DNA of 64,000 nucleotides from Poriferisodalis sp965208925. Its GTDB lineage: Bacteria; Actinomycetota; Acidimicrobiia; Acidimicrobiales; Poriferisodalaceae. The position numbers were made by a program, and so were the translations under genes. Under the pieces are notes generated by a model that saw nothing but the letters and a program-made list of their open reading frames with translations, was not told the origin of the DNA and did no database searches. The stretch covers positions 2,108,001 to 2,172,000 of the forward strand of contig NZ_OZ242364.1 in the NCBI RefSeq assembly GCF_965208925.1. Reading direction: 5' to 3'. Positions 19,839-28,307 of this stretch are shown one piece after another (the stretch's first letter is position 1; each line of letters starts with the position of its first letter).

Positions 19839-19844
19839 TAGCCT
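19839..19844 (+). promoter_or_regulatory. leaderless -10 hexamer for the DedA-like gene
   Basis: TAGCCT followed by 8 nt and GTG 19853. This sets the start of the downstream gene, whose frame stays open far upstream. Confidence 0.5.
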
Positions 19845-19852
19845 CGGGCGCG

Positions 19853-20557
19853 GTGGCTGACGGCGGCGGGGACGAATCAACGGCGGATGAAGCCGCCCAT
19901 TCCGCGCAGGCATCGGCGGGCCTGGTGATCAGCGATGCAGACCGGCGGCGAATGCAGCTGCTGGCAGCGGTGCCTGTGGGCTTCGCCTTGGCGGCTTACG
20001 CCGGTCAGATTTTCTTCGCCGCTCTCATTGCGCGGGCGCCGCTGCTGCTGCTGTCGCTCAATGCCACCGACCCCATCCTGCTCGGCGTGGCCCATCAGGC
20101 CCCGCTGTGGGCGTTCATGGCCATCGGTCTGACCCGCCTGTTCATCACCGATCCGTTCCTGTACCGGCTCGGCTATGACTACGGCCCCAATGCCAAGGCA
20201 TACCTCGCCGCGGAGTTCGGATCTCGAAGCCGTGTCATCCGCAGCATGGACTGGCTGGAGCGCTGGTTCCCGCGGGCAGGCTGGCTGCTTCTGTTTGCCA
20301 TTCCGGGCTACCCGATGTGCCTGCTGTCGGGCATTGCGCGGATGCGTCAATTGCCATTCGTGGTGGTGAACCTCGCTGGCACCTTCACGCGTCTCGCGCT
20401 GGTGTGGTGGGTTGCCGATCTGTTCGCGGGCCCGCTCGGAGCGGTCATCAGGTTCATCAATCGCTACTCGATCCCCTTCACCGTGGCGATGTTCGTGCTG
20501 GTTGCGGTCCAGACCGCCCGCAACCAGCGCAGAGTTGCTGGGTCTCCGAAGGAGTAG
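19853..20557 (+). CDS. DedA/VTT-like membrane protein
   Basis: Integral membrane protein of 234 residues with about four or five hydrophobic segments (near 42-62, 70-105, 145-165, 172-192 and 205-225). The FAIPGYPMCLLSGIARM segment resembles the conserved F-x-PG...aG..rM signature of VTT/DedA (SNARE-associated) proteins, which are linked to lipid flipping and membrane homeostasis. GTG 19853 is chosen from the -10 spacing; an N-terminal hydrophilic stretch of ~40 residues precedes the first membrane segment. Family assignment is moderate, based on that motif only. Confidence 0.6.
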   Translation: MADGGGDESTADEAAHSAQASAGLVISDADRRRMQLLAAVPVGFALAAYAGQIFFAALIARAPLLLLSLNATDPILLGVAHQAPLWAFMAIGLTRLFITDPFLYRLGYDYGPNAKAYLAAEFGSRSRVIRSMDWLERWFPRAGWLLLFAIPGYPMCLLSGIARMRQLPFVVVNLAGTFTRLALVWWVADLFAGPLGAVIRFINRYSIPFTVAMFVLVAVQTARNQRRVAGSPKE

Positions 20558-20568
20558 TCCGACCTCGG

Positions 20569-20574
20569 TACTCT
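20569..20574 (+). promoter_or_regulatory. leaderless -10 hexamer for ftsK
   Basis: TACTCT, 7 nt before GTG 20582. Confidence 0.5.
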
Positions 20575-20581
20575 CGCTGAG

Positions 20582-22948
20582 GTGAGTGCGCGCGGCACCG
20601 CCGGGGCCAACGGCTCAAAGGACGCTTCCGCTTCGTCAGCCGCGGATGACAGCCGCAGCGGACTCTCGCGGGTGGTTCGCAATGCCCTGAGCGGCCGATC
20701 CCGTGAGATTGTGGCGCTGTCGCTGTTCGCGCTCGCCGTGATCTGCGCGTTGGGGCTGCTGGGCGACCGAGCGGGCGTCGTGGGCCGAGTCCTGGAGAGC
20801 GCGCTCGCCGTTCTGCTGGGTGTGTTCCGGTATGTCGTGCCGATCCTGCTGGTCTGGATCGGCATCGCGCTCGCCCGCATGGCCTCCTCGGAGCGGAGCG
20901 GCCGTGCCGCCTTCGGGCTGAGCATGCTGACGGTCGCATTCGCCGCTGCCGCACACCTGTCCGGACCCGCTGACGGCTTCGGATCGCTGGAAGACCTGCG
21001 AGGCAGCGGGGGAGTGCTGGGTGCCGTCGTTGCCGAGCCGCTGCGACGTCTCATCGACGATCCCGCGACCTGGGTTCTGCTGCTGCTGGTGATGCTGTTC
21101 GCGGTCATGATCGTTGCCAACATCGGTCTCGGTCAGGTCCTGCGATGGATATGGACCGGTCTGTCGGCGCTGGGCCGGACGCTGAGCGGCTCGCTGTCGA
21201 GAGGTGCCCGGAGCCTGCAGCGCGTCGGCGAGGATCCCGAGCCGCCGTCGTTCGGGGAAGAGCAGTACGACCTGGAGGCTGAACCGGCCGGCCAGATACC
21301 GGGTCTGGACCCGTCGGGCCCGGACACCGACGAGGCTGCTTCTGACGAAGCCGTCTTCGAGCCGCCGCCGCCTCAGTTCGTGGAACCACCCGGCGAGGAA
21401 CCCGCACCCACCACTGTGCCGGTGCCAGGCGCGGCCAGCAAGGGCACGGGGACTGGCAGCCGGCGTCCGCGCTGGAGGCTGCCGAAGAAGTCGATGCTGA
21501 AGCGCAGTGGCACCCAGCAATTCGACCGGGCGCAGCTGTCGGCGGGCGCCGCTGCACTGGTGGCGGCACTGGCCAGTCACGGAGTGGAAACCCAGGTCAC
21601 CGGCTGGGAGCCCGGACCTACGGTCACGCGCTACGAGCTCAAGCTCGGCCCGGGTGTGAAGGTGTCGCGCGTCACTGCGCTCCACAAGGACATCGCCTAC
21701 GCCATGGCTGCCGCCGATGTCCGGATCCTGGCGCCGATCCCCGGCCGGTCGGCGATCGGCATCGAGGTTCCCAACTCCGACCGTCATCTGGTCGCGCTAG
21801 GCGACATCCTGTCCGCCAAGGCCGCAGCCGAGGCCATGCACCCGCTCGAAGTGGCGATGGGCAAGGACATCTCGGGCCGTGAGGTCATGCTCAACCTGGC
21901 CACGATGCCCCACGTGCTCATTGCCGGCGCGACCGGCTCGGGCAAGTCGTCGTGCATCAACTCGATCATCTCGTCGCTGCTGATGCGATCAACCCCGGAC
22001 GAAGTGCGGATGATTCTCGTCGACCCCAAACGGGTCGAGCTCGGCCAGTACGACGGCCTGCCGCACTTGCTGACGGCTGTGGTGACCGAGCCCCGCAAGG
22101 CGGCGAATGCCCTCGCGTGGGTGGTGAAGGAGATGGAGCGCCGCTACGACGTTCTGTCAGAGGCGGGCTTTCGAGACATCACCGGCTACAACGCGGCGGT
22201 GCTCGACGGGGCACTGCACAGCACCGAGAGCGAGCTGCTCGGAAATGACCAGCCGCACGAGTCGATGCCGTTCATCGTTGTCGTGGTCGACGAGCTGAAC
22301 GACCTCATGATGGTGGCGGCTCGCGACGTCGAAGACTCCATCACCCGGCTGGCCCAGATGGCCCGCGCTGTCGGCGTTCATCTCGTCGTCGCCACGCAGC
22401 GCCCGAGCGTGAACGTCATCACCGGCGTGATCAAGGCCAACATTCCCAGCCGGCTCGCGTTCGCCGTGTCCAGCCTGGCCGACAGCCGGGTCATCCTCGA
22501 CCAGCCCGGCGCCGAGCGGCTGGTGGGCCAGGGCGACATGCTGTTGCTGTCGGCCAACTCCAGCACGCCTCGCCGCATTCAAGGTGCTTGGGTGAGCGAG
22601 TCCGAGATCGCCCATGTGGTCGCTCACTGGCGTCGCCAGGCACCCGAGGTCGACTACGTCGAGGGCGTCGAGGGCAGTGCCGATTCCGACGGTGCCAGCA
22701 TCCTGCCCGGCGGCACGACCGGCGATGCCGACGATGATGAGTTGCTGCGCCAGGCCATGGTGATCGTGGTGGAAACCCAGCTCGGCTCCACGTCCATGCT
22801 GCAGCGCAAGCTGAAGGTGGGCTTTGCCCGCGCCGGGCGGTTGATGGACCTGCTGGAGCAGCGGGGTGTCGTGGGCCCGTCGCAGGGCTCCAAGGCCCGC
22901 GACGTGCTGATGACCGCTGAGGAGCTGTCGGACGCGCTGGGGGACTAG
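20582..22948 (+). CDS. ftsK: DNA translocase FtsK/SpoIIIE
   Basis: Membrane-anchored motor that pumps chromosomal DNA through the division septum. 788 residues: hydrophobic N-terminal section with four or five membrane spans (about 35-190), variable linker (about 200-310), alpha/beta motor domain with Walker A GATGSGKSS and Walker B VVVVDELNDLM, the RPSVNVITGVIKANIPSRLAF loop, and a C-terminal gamma winged-helix domain (about 720-788, LQRKLKVGFARAGRLMDLLEQRG) that in relatives reads KOPS sites. GTG start with an immediately adjacent -10 box. Confidence 0.96.
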   Translation: MSARGTAGANGSKDASASSAADDSRSGLSRVVRNALSGRSREIVALSLFALAVICALGLLGDRAGVVGRVLESALAVLLGVFRYVVPILLVWIGIALARMASSERSGRAAFGLSMLTVAFAAAAHLSGPADGFGSLEDLRGSGGVLGAVVAEPLRRLIDDPATWVLLLLVMLFAVMIVANIGLGQVLRWIWTGLSALGRTLSGSLSRGARSLQRVGEDPEPPSFGEEQYDLEAEPAGQIPGLDPSGPDTDEAASDEAVFEPPPPQFVEPPGEEPAPTTVPVPGAASKGTGTGSRRPRWRLPKKSMLKRSGTQQFDRAQLSAGAAALVAALASHGVETQVTGWEPGPTVTRYELKLGPGVKVSRVTALHKDIAYAMAAADVRILAPIPGRSAIGIEVPNSDRHLVALGDILSAKAAAEAMHPLEVAMGKDISGREVMLNLATMPHVLIAGATGSGKSSCINSIISSLLMRSTPDEVRMILVDPKRVELGQYDGLPHLLTAVVTEPRKAANALAWVVKEMERRYDVLSEAGFRDITGYNAAVLDGALHSTESELLGNDQPHESMPFIVVVVDELNDLMMVAARDVEDSITRLAQMARAVGVHLVVATQRPSVNVITGVIKANIPSRLAFAVSSLADSRVILDQPGAERLVGQGDMLLLSANSSTPRRIQGAWVSESEIAHVVAHWRRQAPEVDYVEGVEGSADSDGASILPGGTTGDADDDELLRQAMVIVVETQLGSTSMLQRKLKVGFARAGRLMDLLEQRGVVGPSQGSKARDVLMTAEELSDALGD

Positions 22949-22950
22949 GG

Positions 22951-22971
22951 CGTCCGGCCTGTCGGCCGGGA
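22951..22971. terminator. bidirectional hairpin between ftsK and P450 genes
   Basis: A CCGGCC (22953-22958) / GGCCGG (22963-22968) stem with a four-base TGTC loop, extended by GT/AC with one bulged G. It lies 2 nt after the ftsK stop and 2 nt before the end of the convergent P450 gene. There is no U-tract, so it is a strong-stem terminator candidate for both strands. Confidence 0.55.
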
Positions 22972-22972
22972 C

Positions 22973-24211
22973 CTAGAGGCCAACGCGGATTTGCAGGTTG
23001 CGCGGGCCGCGCACCTGCACGCCGCCCCATTCCACGCCGCCGCGGCCGACATCGGTGGCGAGCTCGAAGTTCGGGAACCGCGCCAGCCACTCCTCGATGG
23101 CGACCTTCAGCTCCATGCGGGCCAGGTTCGAGCCCAAGCAGCGGTGGATCCCCAGTCCGAACGCGAAGTGGCGGTTCTCGGCACGGTCGATGACGACTTC
23201 GTCAGGACGGTCGAACTTGGACGGATCGCGGTTGCCGGCGCCGAACGGGAGCAGCACCTTGTCGCCCTTGGCGACGGGGCAGCCGCCGATCTCAGCGTCG
23301 TCAGTGGCGGTGACGCGCGCCATGGTGACCGGTGAGTAGGCACGCAGGAACTCCTCGATGGCGGTGGGGATGAGTTCGGGTTCGGCCACGAGCCGCTCGC
23401 GGTCGGCAGGGTTCATGGCCAGGTGCATCAAGCTGGCCGAGATCGAGCTCCACGTGGTGTCGATGCCCGCCAGCAGCAACAGGAAACTGGCGCCAGTGAT
23501 GTGGTGGTTGGCCAGCGGGTCGCCGTTGGGCAGTGTCATGTCGAGCAGCTTTGATGGCAGGTCGTCTGCCCGTTCTTGGCGTCGCTGGTCGGTGAGCTCG
23601 CCGAAGTAGTGGAGTACCTCACGGGTCGCATTTGCCCGCCGGTCGAACTCGTCGCCTTTGGACTGCAGCACGTCGACCGCCCAGCGGGTGAAACTGGGCT
23701 CATCTGACTCGGGCAGTCCCAAGATGCGGGCAATGACCCGCACGGGAATGTGCTTGGAATAGGTGTCGGCGGCATCCGTCACGCCGCTGCGGCCTTCGTC
23801 CGCCCCGGTTTCAGCTGCGATGGCGTCGATGCGCTCGCGGGCGATGCTGCGAGTGACCTCGACCATTTCCTCCACGGCAGTAGGACCGAAGAACGGCAGC
23901 AGCAAGCGGCGCGCGTCGGTGTGGAACGGCGGGTCCGAGGTGATCGGCGGGGCGGTGAGCAGCCCGACGCCCTCAGGCGTGGGCGCCACGGCGATGTCGC
24001 GGGAGCTGAAGTTCTCGGTGTCGTAGGCAACCGCTGCGATGTCGTCCCAAGTAGTGGGCATCCAGTGCCCGTCATTGTAGGGGCTGTGGGCGACGGGGCA
24101 TTCGGCACGCAGCTCGTCCCACACGTCTGCGGCGCCCTGGATGTACTCGTCGCTGTAGACGTCGAAGTCCCGCTCTGCAGCAGCGCTGTCGGTGTCAGCA
24201 GTCGTGCTCAT
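22973..24211 (-). CDS. cytochrome P450
   Basis: Soluble bacterial class I P450 monooxygenase of 412 residues. Heme ligand Cys358 lies in FGLGIHRCLG, the I-helix has AGIDTT (248-253) and the K-helix ExxR is Glu287-Arg290. ATG 24211 (MSTTADTD) has an AAAGGAG Shine-Dalgarno site upstream; the frame stays open further but without homology. No ferredoxin or reductase gene is next to it, so redox partners are encoded elsewhere. Divergent from the MBL-fold gene; the substrate is unknown. Confidence 0.93.
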   Translation of the reverse strand: MSTTADTDSAAAERDFDVYSDEYIQGAADVWDELRAECPVAHSPYNDGHWMPTTWDDIAAVAYDTENFSSRDIAVAPTPEGVGLLTAPPITSDPPFHTDARRLLLPFFGPTAVEEMVEVTRSIARERIDAIAAETGADEGRSGVTDAADTYSKHIPVRVIARILGLPESDEPSFTRWAVDVLQSKGDEFDRRANATREVLHYFGELTDQRRQERADDLPSKLLDMTLPNGDPLANHHITGASFLLLLAGIDTTWSSISASLMHLAMNPADRERLVAEPELIPTAIEEFLRAYSPVTMARVTATDDAEIGGCPVAKGDKVLLPFGAGNRDPSKFDRPDEVVIDRAENRHFAFGLGIHRCLGSNLARMELKVAIEEWLARFPNFELATDVGRGGVEWGGVQVRGPRNLQIRVGL

Positions 24212-24273
24212 GGCGGCTCCTTTGAGTCCCCGCGGGCGCGGTCCGAGGCGCTTCCCAGCGTAGGCGACGGGTT

Positions 24274-24289
24274 CTACGCTTCGCCGTAG
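24274..24289. promoter_or_regulatory. inverted repeat between P450 and MBL genes
   Basis: CTACG (24274-24278) and CGTAG (24285-24289) form a dyad around CTTCGC, in the divergent region between the two genes. TACGCT inside the dyad also matches the local -10 form on the plus strand. It could be an operator or simply two facing -10 elements. Confidence 0.35.
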
Positions 24290-24344
24290 CAAGACGGCGA
24301 GACGACCTGGCACGAGGGCCACTTCGCCGGGCTGGAGGGGGCAC

Positions 24345-25289
24345 ATGTCGGGGCACGCATCACACGCGGCAGTCGAGGCTGCACAGCTCAGCGAGGTGGC
24401 GCCGGGGGTGTACAGCTACGTGCAGCCCGACGGCACCTGGTTTATCAACAACATGGGATTCATCGCTGGCTCCAGCGGCGTGGTGTCGATCGACTCCACC
24501 TCGACCGAGCGCCGCAACCGGGCCTACATGGACGCCATTGCGTCAGTGACGTCCAGCCCGGTGAGAGTCCTGGTCAACACCCACCATCACGCCGACCACA
24601 CCCACGGCAACTGCTTCTTCAGCGACGCCACGGTGATCTCGCACGCCAAATGCCGTGACGTGATGGTCGCGGCGGGCATTCCCGACTACAGCGCCGTGTT
24701 CCCCGGGGTCGAGTGGGGGAACCTGCAGTTCCGTGCGCCTGATGTGACGTTCGAGGGCTCGATGGTGCTGCACCTCGATGACCGTCGCATCGAGCTGTCG
24801 GACCTGGGATTCGTGGCCCACACCGACGGCGACATCGTGGCGTGGCTGCCGGATTGCCGGGTGCTGTTCTGCGGTGACCTGGTCTTTCACGGCGGCACGC
24901 CGTTCGCACTGTTCGGATCGGTGGAGGGCACGATCGGGGCCATGGACGTCCTCGAGAGCTATGGCGCGGACGTGATCGTGCCCGGCCACGGCCCGCACTT
25001 CGGCGGCGACGACATCGCGCGGGTGCTCGACGAACAACGCTCGTACCTGCGCTTCGTGCAGGAGACCGCCGCCGAGGGACTCGCCGCTGGCCGACCACCG
25101 CTCGAGCAGGCCCAGGCCACCGAACTCGGCCCGCACGGGAACTACACCGACCCGGAGCGACTCGCTGGCAACCTCCACGTCGCCTACCGCGAGGCGGCGA
25201 CCAACGGCTATGAGTTTCCTGGCGTCCCCCAAGCGATCATGGACATGGTCGCCTACAACGGCGGTGCGTTGCCGCGCTGTCTGGCTTAG
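24345..25289 (+). CDS. MBL-fold metallo-hydrolase
   Basis: Metallo-beta-lactamase-fold hydrolase of 314 residues. The metal site is seen as HHHADH (80-85, in NTHHHADHTHGN), with further ligands likely in the FCGDLVFHGGTP and VPGHGPHFGG segments. No signal peptide is evident, so it is probably cytoplasmic and not a classical beta-lactamase; the substrate is unknown. GAGGGGG lies ahead of ATG 24345. Its stop overlaps the stop of the convergent SMP-30 gene by three bases. Confidence 0.85.
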   Translation: MSGHASHAAVEAAQLSEVAPGVYSYVQPDGTWFINNMGFIAGSSGVVSIDSTSTERRNRAYMDAIASVTSSPVRVLVNTHHHADHTHGNCFFSDATVISHAKCRDVMVAAGIPDYSAVFPGVEWGNLQFRAPDVTFEGSMVLHLDDRRIELSDLGFVAHTDGDIVAWLPDCRVLFCGDLVFHGGTPFALFGSVEGTIGAMDVLESYGADVIVPGHGPHFGGDDIARVLDEQRSYLRFVQETAAEGLAAGRPPLEQAQATELGPHGNYTDPERLAGNLHVAYREAATNGYEFPGVPQAIMDMVAYNGGALPRCLA

Positions 25290-26209
25290 AACGGCAGCTT
25301 CAGGCCGGGGCGGGGCCACTCGCCGACGGCGAGGCGGCCGGTGCCCGACAGGGTGACATACGCCGTGCGCATGTCGTCGCCGCCGAAGCAGATGTTGGTG
25401 GTGGCCGAGTCGTCGGTGGGAGCGAACTCCAGCTCCTCGCCGTCGCGGGTGAACGTGCTGATGCCCCCCGTGAGAATGGTGGCCACGCTCACGTTGCCCT
25501 CGGCGTCCATCGCCAGCGAGTCGAAGTACTTGCGGCCGGCCGGACGGGCCAGGAACCAGCCCCGGGCCGGTACCCCGGCGGCCACCTTCCCCGGCGCTTC
25601 GAGGTCGAAGGCGAACATGGCGCCTTGGAACGTCTCGGCCACGTACACCCGGTCTTCGGTTGGGGAGATGCCCACGCCATTTGGGCCGTCCATCGGGAAG
25701 GCGATCTCTTCGATGTGGCTGCCGTCGGCCTTGGCGTAGTAGAGGCCGCCGCGGTCCCGGTCCCGGGTGCGGGTCTTGCCGTGATCGGTGAACCAGAAGC
25801 CACCAGTGGAGTCGAACATGATGTCGTTCGGTCCCTTGAGCGACACGCCGTTCACGTCGGCATACAAGATGTCCACCTCGCCGGTCTCGAGGTCGATGCG
25901 TTCGATCCGGCCGGTGGTGTAGTCGGATGCGACCTCGCCGGGCACGGTGCGACCCCGCACGGTGATCCACTCGAAGCCGCCGTTGTTGCACACGTACAGC
26001 GCCCCGTCGGGCCCCAGCGCGGCGCCATTGGGCCCGCCGCCTGGCGTGGCCAGGATGTCCTTGCGGCCGTCGGAAACATCGACGCGGGTGATCGTGCCCC
26101 GCCCGATCTCGACAACGGCCACCGAGCCGTCGGGAAGCACCACCGGTCCCTCGGGGAAAATCAGACCGTCGGTGATGGTCTCGAAGTGATCAGGTCCGAA
26201 AAAGCTCAT
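25286..26209 (-). CDS. SMP-30/gluconolactonase-family protein
   Basis: Six-bladed beta-propeller of the SMP-30/LRE family, typically a Ca2+-dependent lactonase acting on sugar lactones. Visible metal-site segments are FPEGPVVLPDG near the N terminus, GPNGAALGPDG and GPNDIMFDSTGGFWFTDHG in the middle, and FDSLAMDAEGN near residue 235. 307 residues without a signal peptide. ATG 26209 is supported by a TAGCGT hexamer 8 nt upstream. A second, distinct family member lies at 40335. Confidence 0.87.
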   Translation of the reverse strand: MSFFGPDHFETITDGLIFPEGPVVLPDGSVAVVEIGRGTITRVDVSDGRKDILATPGGGPNGAALGPDGALYVCNNGGFEWITVRGRTVPGEVASDYTTGRIERIDLETGEVDILYADVNGVSLKGPNDIMFDSTGGFWFTDHGKTRTRDRDRGGLYYAKADGSHIEEIAFPMDGPNGVGISPTEDRVYVAETFQGAMFAFDLEAPGKVAAGVPARGWFLARPAGRKYFDSLAMDAEGNVSVATILTGGISTFTRDGEELEFAPTDDSATTNICFGGDDMRTAYVTLSGTGRLAVGEWPRPGLKLPF

Positions 26210-26217
26210 GGCCGCCG

Positions 26218-26223
26218 ACGCTA
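26218..26223 (-). promoter_or_regulatory. leaderless -10 hexamer for SMP-30 gene
   Basis: TAGCGT on the minus strand, 8 nt before ATG 26209. It lies in the 27-nt gap after the AbiEii-like gene, so the SMP-30 gene need not depend on read-through from the toxin operon. Confidence 0.5.
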
Positions 26224-26236
26224 CTGCGCGGCCGGC

Positions 26237-27421
26237 TTAGAACTCCACGAGGTAGCGGGGGACGAATGTCTCCGGCTCGACGCTGATCCCGCGAATCCGG
26301 TCAACTCGATACGAGCGCAGCTCGCCAAGATCATTGACGACGAAGAGCAGGAGATGGCCATCCCGAGAGCGGCGAAACGAGTAAGGCTCAACTGTTCGAG
26401 GGCCGATCCGACCTTCGCTGGCGACGTAGTCAAGAGTGACCCTGAGCCGGTTCGCACCGGCGAATCGGATGAGCTCGATGGGCGATCCGCTCTGCCAGGT
26501 GGTCATATGGCGCGACGGGCGCCAATCCGGAGTCGCATCTCCGACGGGGTAGGGCTCGAGAATCGGAACAGGTGTGCTTCCGCTCAGCCACCCGAACACC
26601 TCGTCGAGCTGCGACCAGAAGTCGTCGAAGGGCGGCAGGAACGGCAATTGGTGGCCGAGCATGTTCGACCACTCGGCTTCGATCTCGTTCCTGAATGGCG
26701 TTTCGAGCATCGAATGCAACGTCGGCACCTCGATTCCGGCGTGTGCGCACTTGGCTGCGAGTATTGAGGCGACATCGGCGTCTCGCCCCAGCAGGCTCGG
26801 GTGCCGATGGATATGGACAACGTCGTACAGGTCGCGAGGACGGCACCGCTCTGCCAGCGCACGGAGCTTTTCCGCCAGAAGCTCAGGCAGCGAGTAGCAA
26901 AGGACCTCAGCGACTTGTTGTGCGGCTCCATTGGTGCGCCGGTCCCCAAATGGATGTGCCACTGGTCGGAGTTCCAAGTCTCGAACGACTGCTTCGTCGG
27001 CCGTGAGGTCGAGCTTGACCTTGGGAGGCGTCGGCATCCCGAGCGGACCGATGTAGGCAATTCGGCCCTCGATAGTGGGCATGCCCCGCTTGTTCCGGCG
27101 CAGTCGAAACGACCCATCATCTGTCACGAGCCGTAAGCCGCACTCGGAATTCACCCACTCGCTGATTTCACTGAAGGTGCTCTGGAGCCGGAACGCGTCG
27201 ATATCTGCCTCCGGCACGGTGAAGTCGAGATCTTCGGAGAACCGATACGTCTCAAACCAGCATTTGCGCAGGCATGTTCCGCCCTTGAATGCCCATGACC
27301 GTGTGACTGGGTGCTGTGCGATGCCGGCGAGCATCCAGCCGAGGGCGTAGTCCTTCTCGACGACGTTGTGGGCCAGTCCCCACTCCGTGGCCGTGTTGGC
27401 GATCTCACGAGAGGAGATCAC
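26237..27421 (-). CDS. AbiEii-like nucleotidyltransferase toxin
   Basis: Toxin-type nucleotidyltransferase of the AbiEii/AbiGii (DUF1814) family, partner of AbiEi in type IV toxin-antitoxin and phage abortive-infection systems. The catalytic core is complete: FKGGTCLRK (Gly47-Gly48, Lys53) and FSEDLDF (Ser62, Asp64, Asp66). GTG 27421 is chosen because GTGA overlaps the antitoxin stop, the usual coupling. The 394-residue length is greater than that of minimal AbiEii, with an extra C-terminal domain of ~130 residues (after about 260) containing RVTLDYVASEGR and ending ETFVPRYLVEF, which resembles a WYL-like segment. That last comparison is tentative. Confidence 0.85.
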   Translation of the reverse strand: MISSREIANTATEWGLAHNVVEKDYALGWMLAGIAQHPVTRSWAFKGGTCLRKCWFETYRFSEDLDFTVPEADIDAFRLQSTFSEISEWVNSECGLRLVTDDGSFRLRRNKRGMPTIEGRIAYIGPLGMPTPPKVKLDLTADEAVVRDLELRPVAHPFGDRRTNGAAQQVAEVLCYSLPELLAEKLRALAERCRPRDLYDVVHIHRHPSLLGRDADVASILAAKCAHAGIEVPTLHSMLETPFRNEIEAEWSNMLGHQLPFLPPFDDFWSQLDEVFGWLSGSTPVPILEPYPVGDATPDWRPSRHMTTWQSGSPIELIRFAGANRLRVTLDYVASEGRIGPRTVEPYSFRRSRDGHLLLFVVNDLGELRSYRVDRIRGISVEPETFVPRYLVEF

Positions 27422-28215
27422 GCCGACACGTCCACGTTCACTCGCAGCCCCCACTTCGATGATCTGGGGCCGCCGGCAGGCACCGCTGGGTCAAGCAGGA
27501 CCACGCCTGAGGACAAGGGCACATCGATTGCGTCGGTGTTGTGGCCGAGTGCCTCCAGGAGGAAGCCGAGCCTCTTGAGAGCTGCGCCGTTCTTCAGCCG
27601 CTTCACCGCATCGGCAATGTCGACGACGCTCGCGTCCAGCATCAATGTGTCCAGGATTTCCATGGTGTGCCGGATTCCGCCACCCAGCTCAGGTCTTGCG
27701 AGCACGTCAGCGACAGTTCGCTCCGGGTTGGAGAGAGCGATGCGACGTTCGTGGCGCCATTCGGTAACGAGTCCCCACTCGAGAGCTGCCGGCGGGACAT
27801 GGTGAACGAGATAGGTGACGCCGGCGAGTTCCTGGCTCACTCGCCTGACCCGGTTCGTCGTCATGACGATGGTTGAACGAAAGACCTGGTCGGTGAGCGA
27901 CCAATGGTTCGCGGCGGACCATCCGCCGATGTAGCAGGGCTTCCACACTGAGTCGGCGAGATACCACGCATCCTCAGTCCAGGCGGAGGGCATGGCGGCG
28001 TCCGCTGGCACTGCGAGGTAGAGCCCTCTCCGAATTCGCCGCAACCAACCGCGCGCTGCCAGCGCTGCCAGGCGCTTTGCGGCTCTCACTCGACTCACGT
28101 CGAGTGCCACCGCAGCTTCATCGACGCTGACGGTCCGTCTGCCGGCGCCGAAAAGGGTCGCTAGTTCCCGTCTGCTCGCCGCCGATAGTCCGCCGGCATC
28201 CTGTGTGGGACCCAT
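27418..28215 (-). CDS. AbiEi-like antitoxin / transcriptional repressor
   Basis: Antitoxin of the AbiE pair. An N-terminal winged helix (VSVDEAAVALDVSRVRAAKRLAALAARGWL..., about 30-65, ending RRGLYL) is followed by an AbiEi-like domain with YIGGWSAANHWSLTDQ and the NPERTVADVLARPELGGG segment. AbiEi proteins neutralise the toxin and repress their own promoter. ATG 28215 is supported by TATATT 6 nt upstream. 265 residues; stop overlaps the toxin start. Confidence 0.85.
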   Translation of the reverse strand: MGPTQDAGGLSAASRRELATLFGAGRRTVSVDEAAVALDVSRVRAAKRLAALAARGWLRRIRRGLYLAVPADAAMPSAWTEDAWYLADSVWKPCYIGGWSAANHWSLTDQVFRSTIVMTTNRVRRVSQELAGVTYLVHHVPPAALEWGLVTEWRHERRIALSNPERTVADVLARPELGGGIRHTMEILDTLMLDASVVDIADAVKRLKNGAALKRLGFLLEALGHNTDAIDVPLSSGVVLLDPAVPAGGPRSSKWGLRVNVDVSA

Positions 28216-28221
28216 GTCGAC

Positions 28222-28248
28222 AATATAAGTCCAATATTTCACATTGGA
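28222..28248 (-). promoter_or_regulatory. abiE promoter with palindromic operator
   Basis: On the minus strand TATATT (28222-28227) sits 6 nt before ATG 28215, a leaderless arrangement. Directly upstream, TCCAAT (28230-28235) and ATTGGA (28243-28248) form a perfect 6-bp dyad with a 7-nt spacer. This is where an AbiEi antitoxin would be expected to bind to repress the operon. The stretch is much richer in A/T than its surroundings. Confidence 0.6.
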
Positions 28249-28307
28249 AAGGAATTATTGGATCCAGAATGTCAGCGCTGTCGCATCGCACTGTCGAACC
28301 AATGCGG

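Noticed and set aside
24345..25289. Beta-lactamase resistance gene
   Set aside because: It has the MBL metal motif but no signal peptide, and its catabolic neighbours give no support for lactam hydrolysis.
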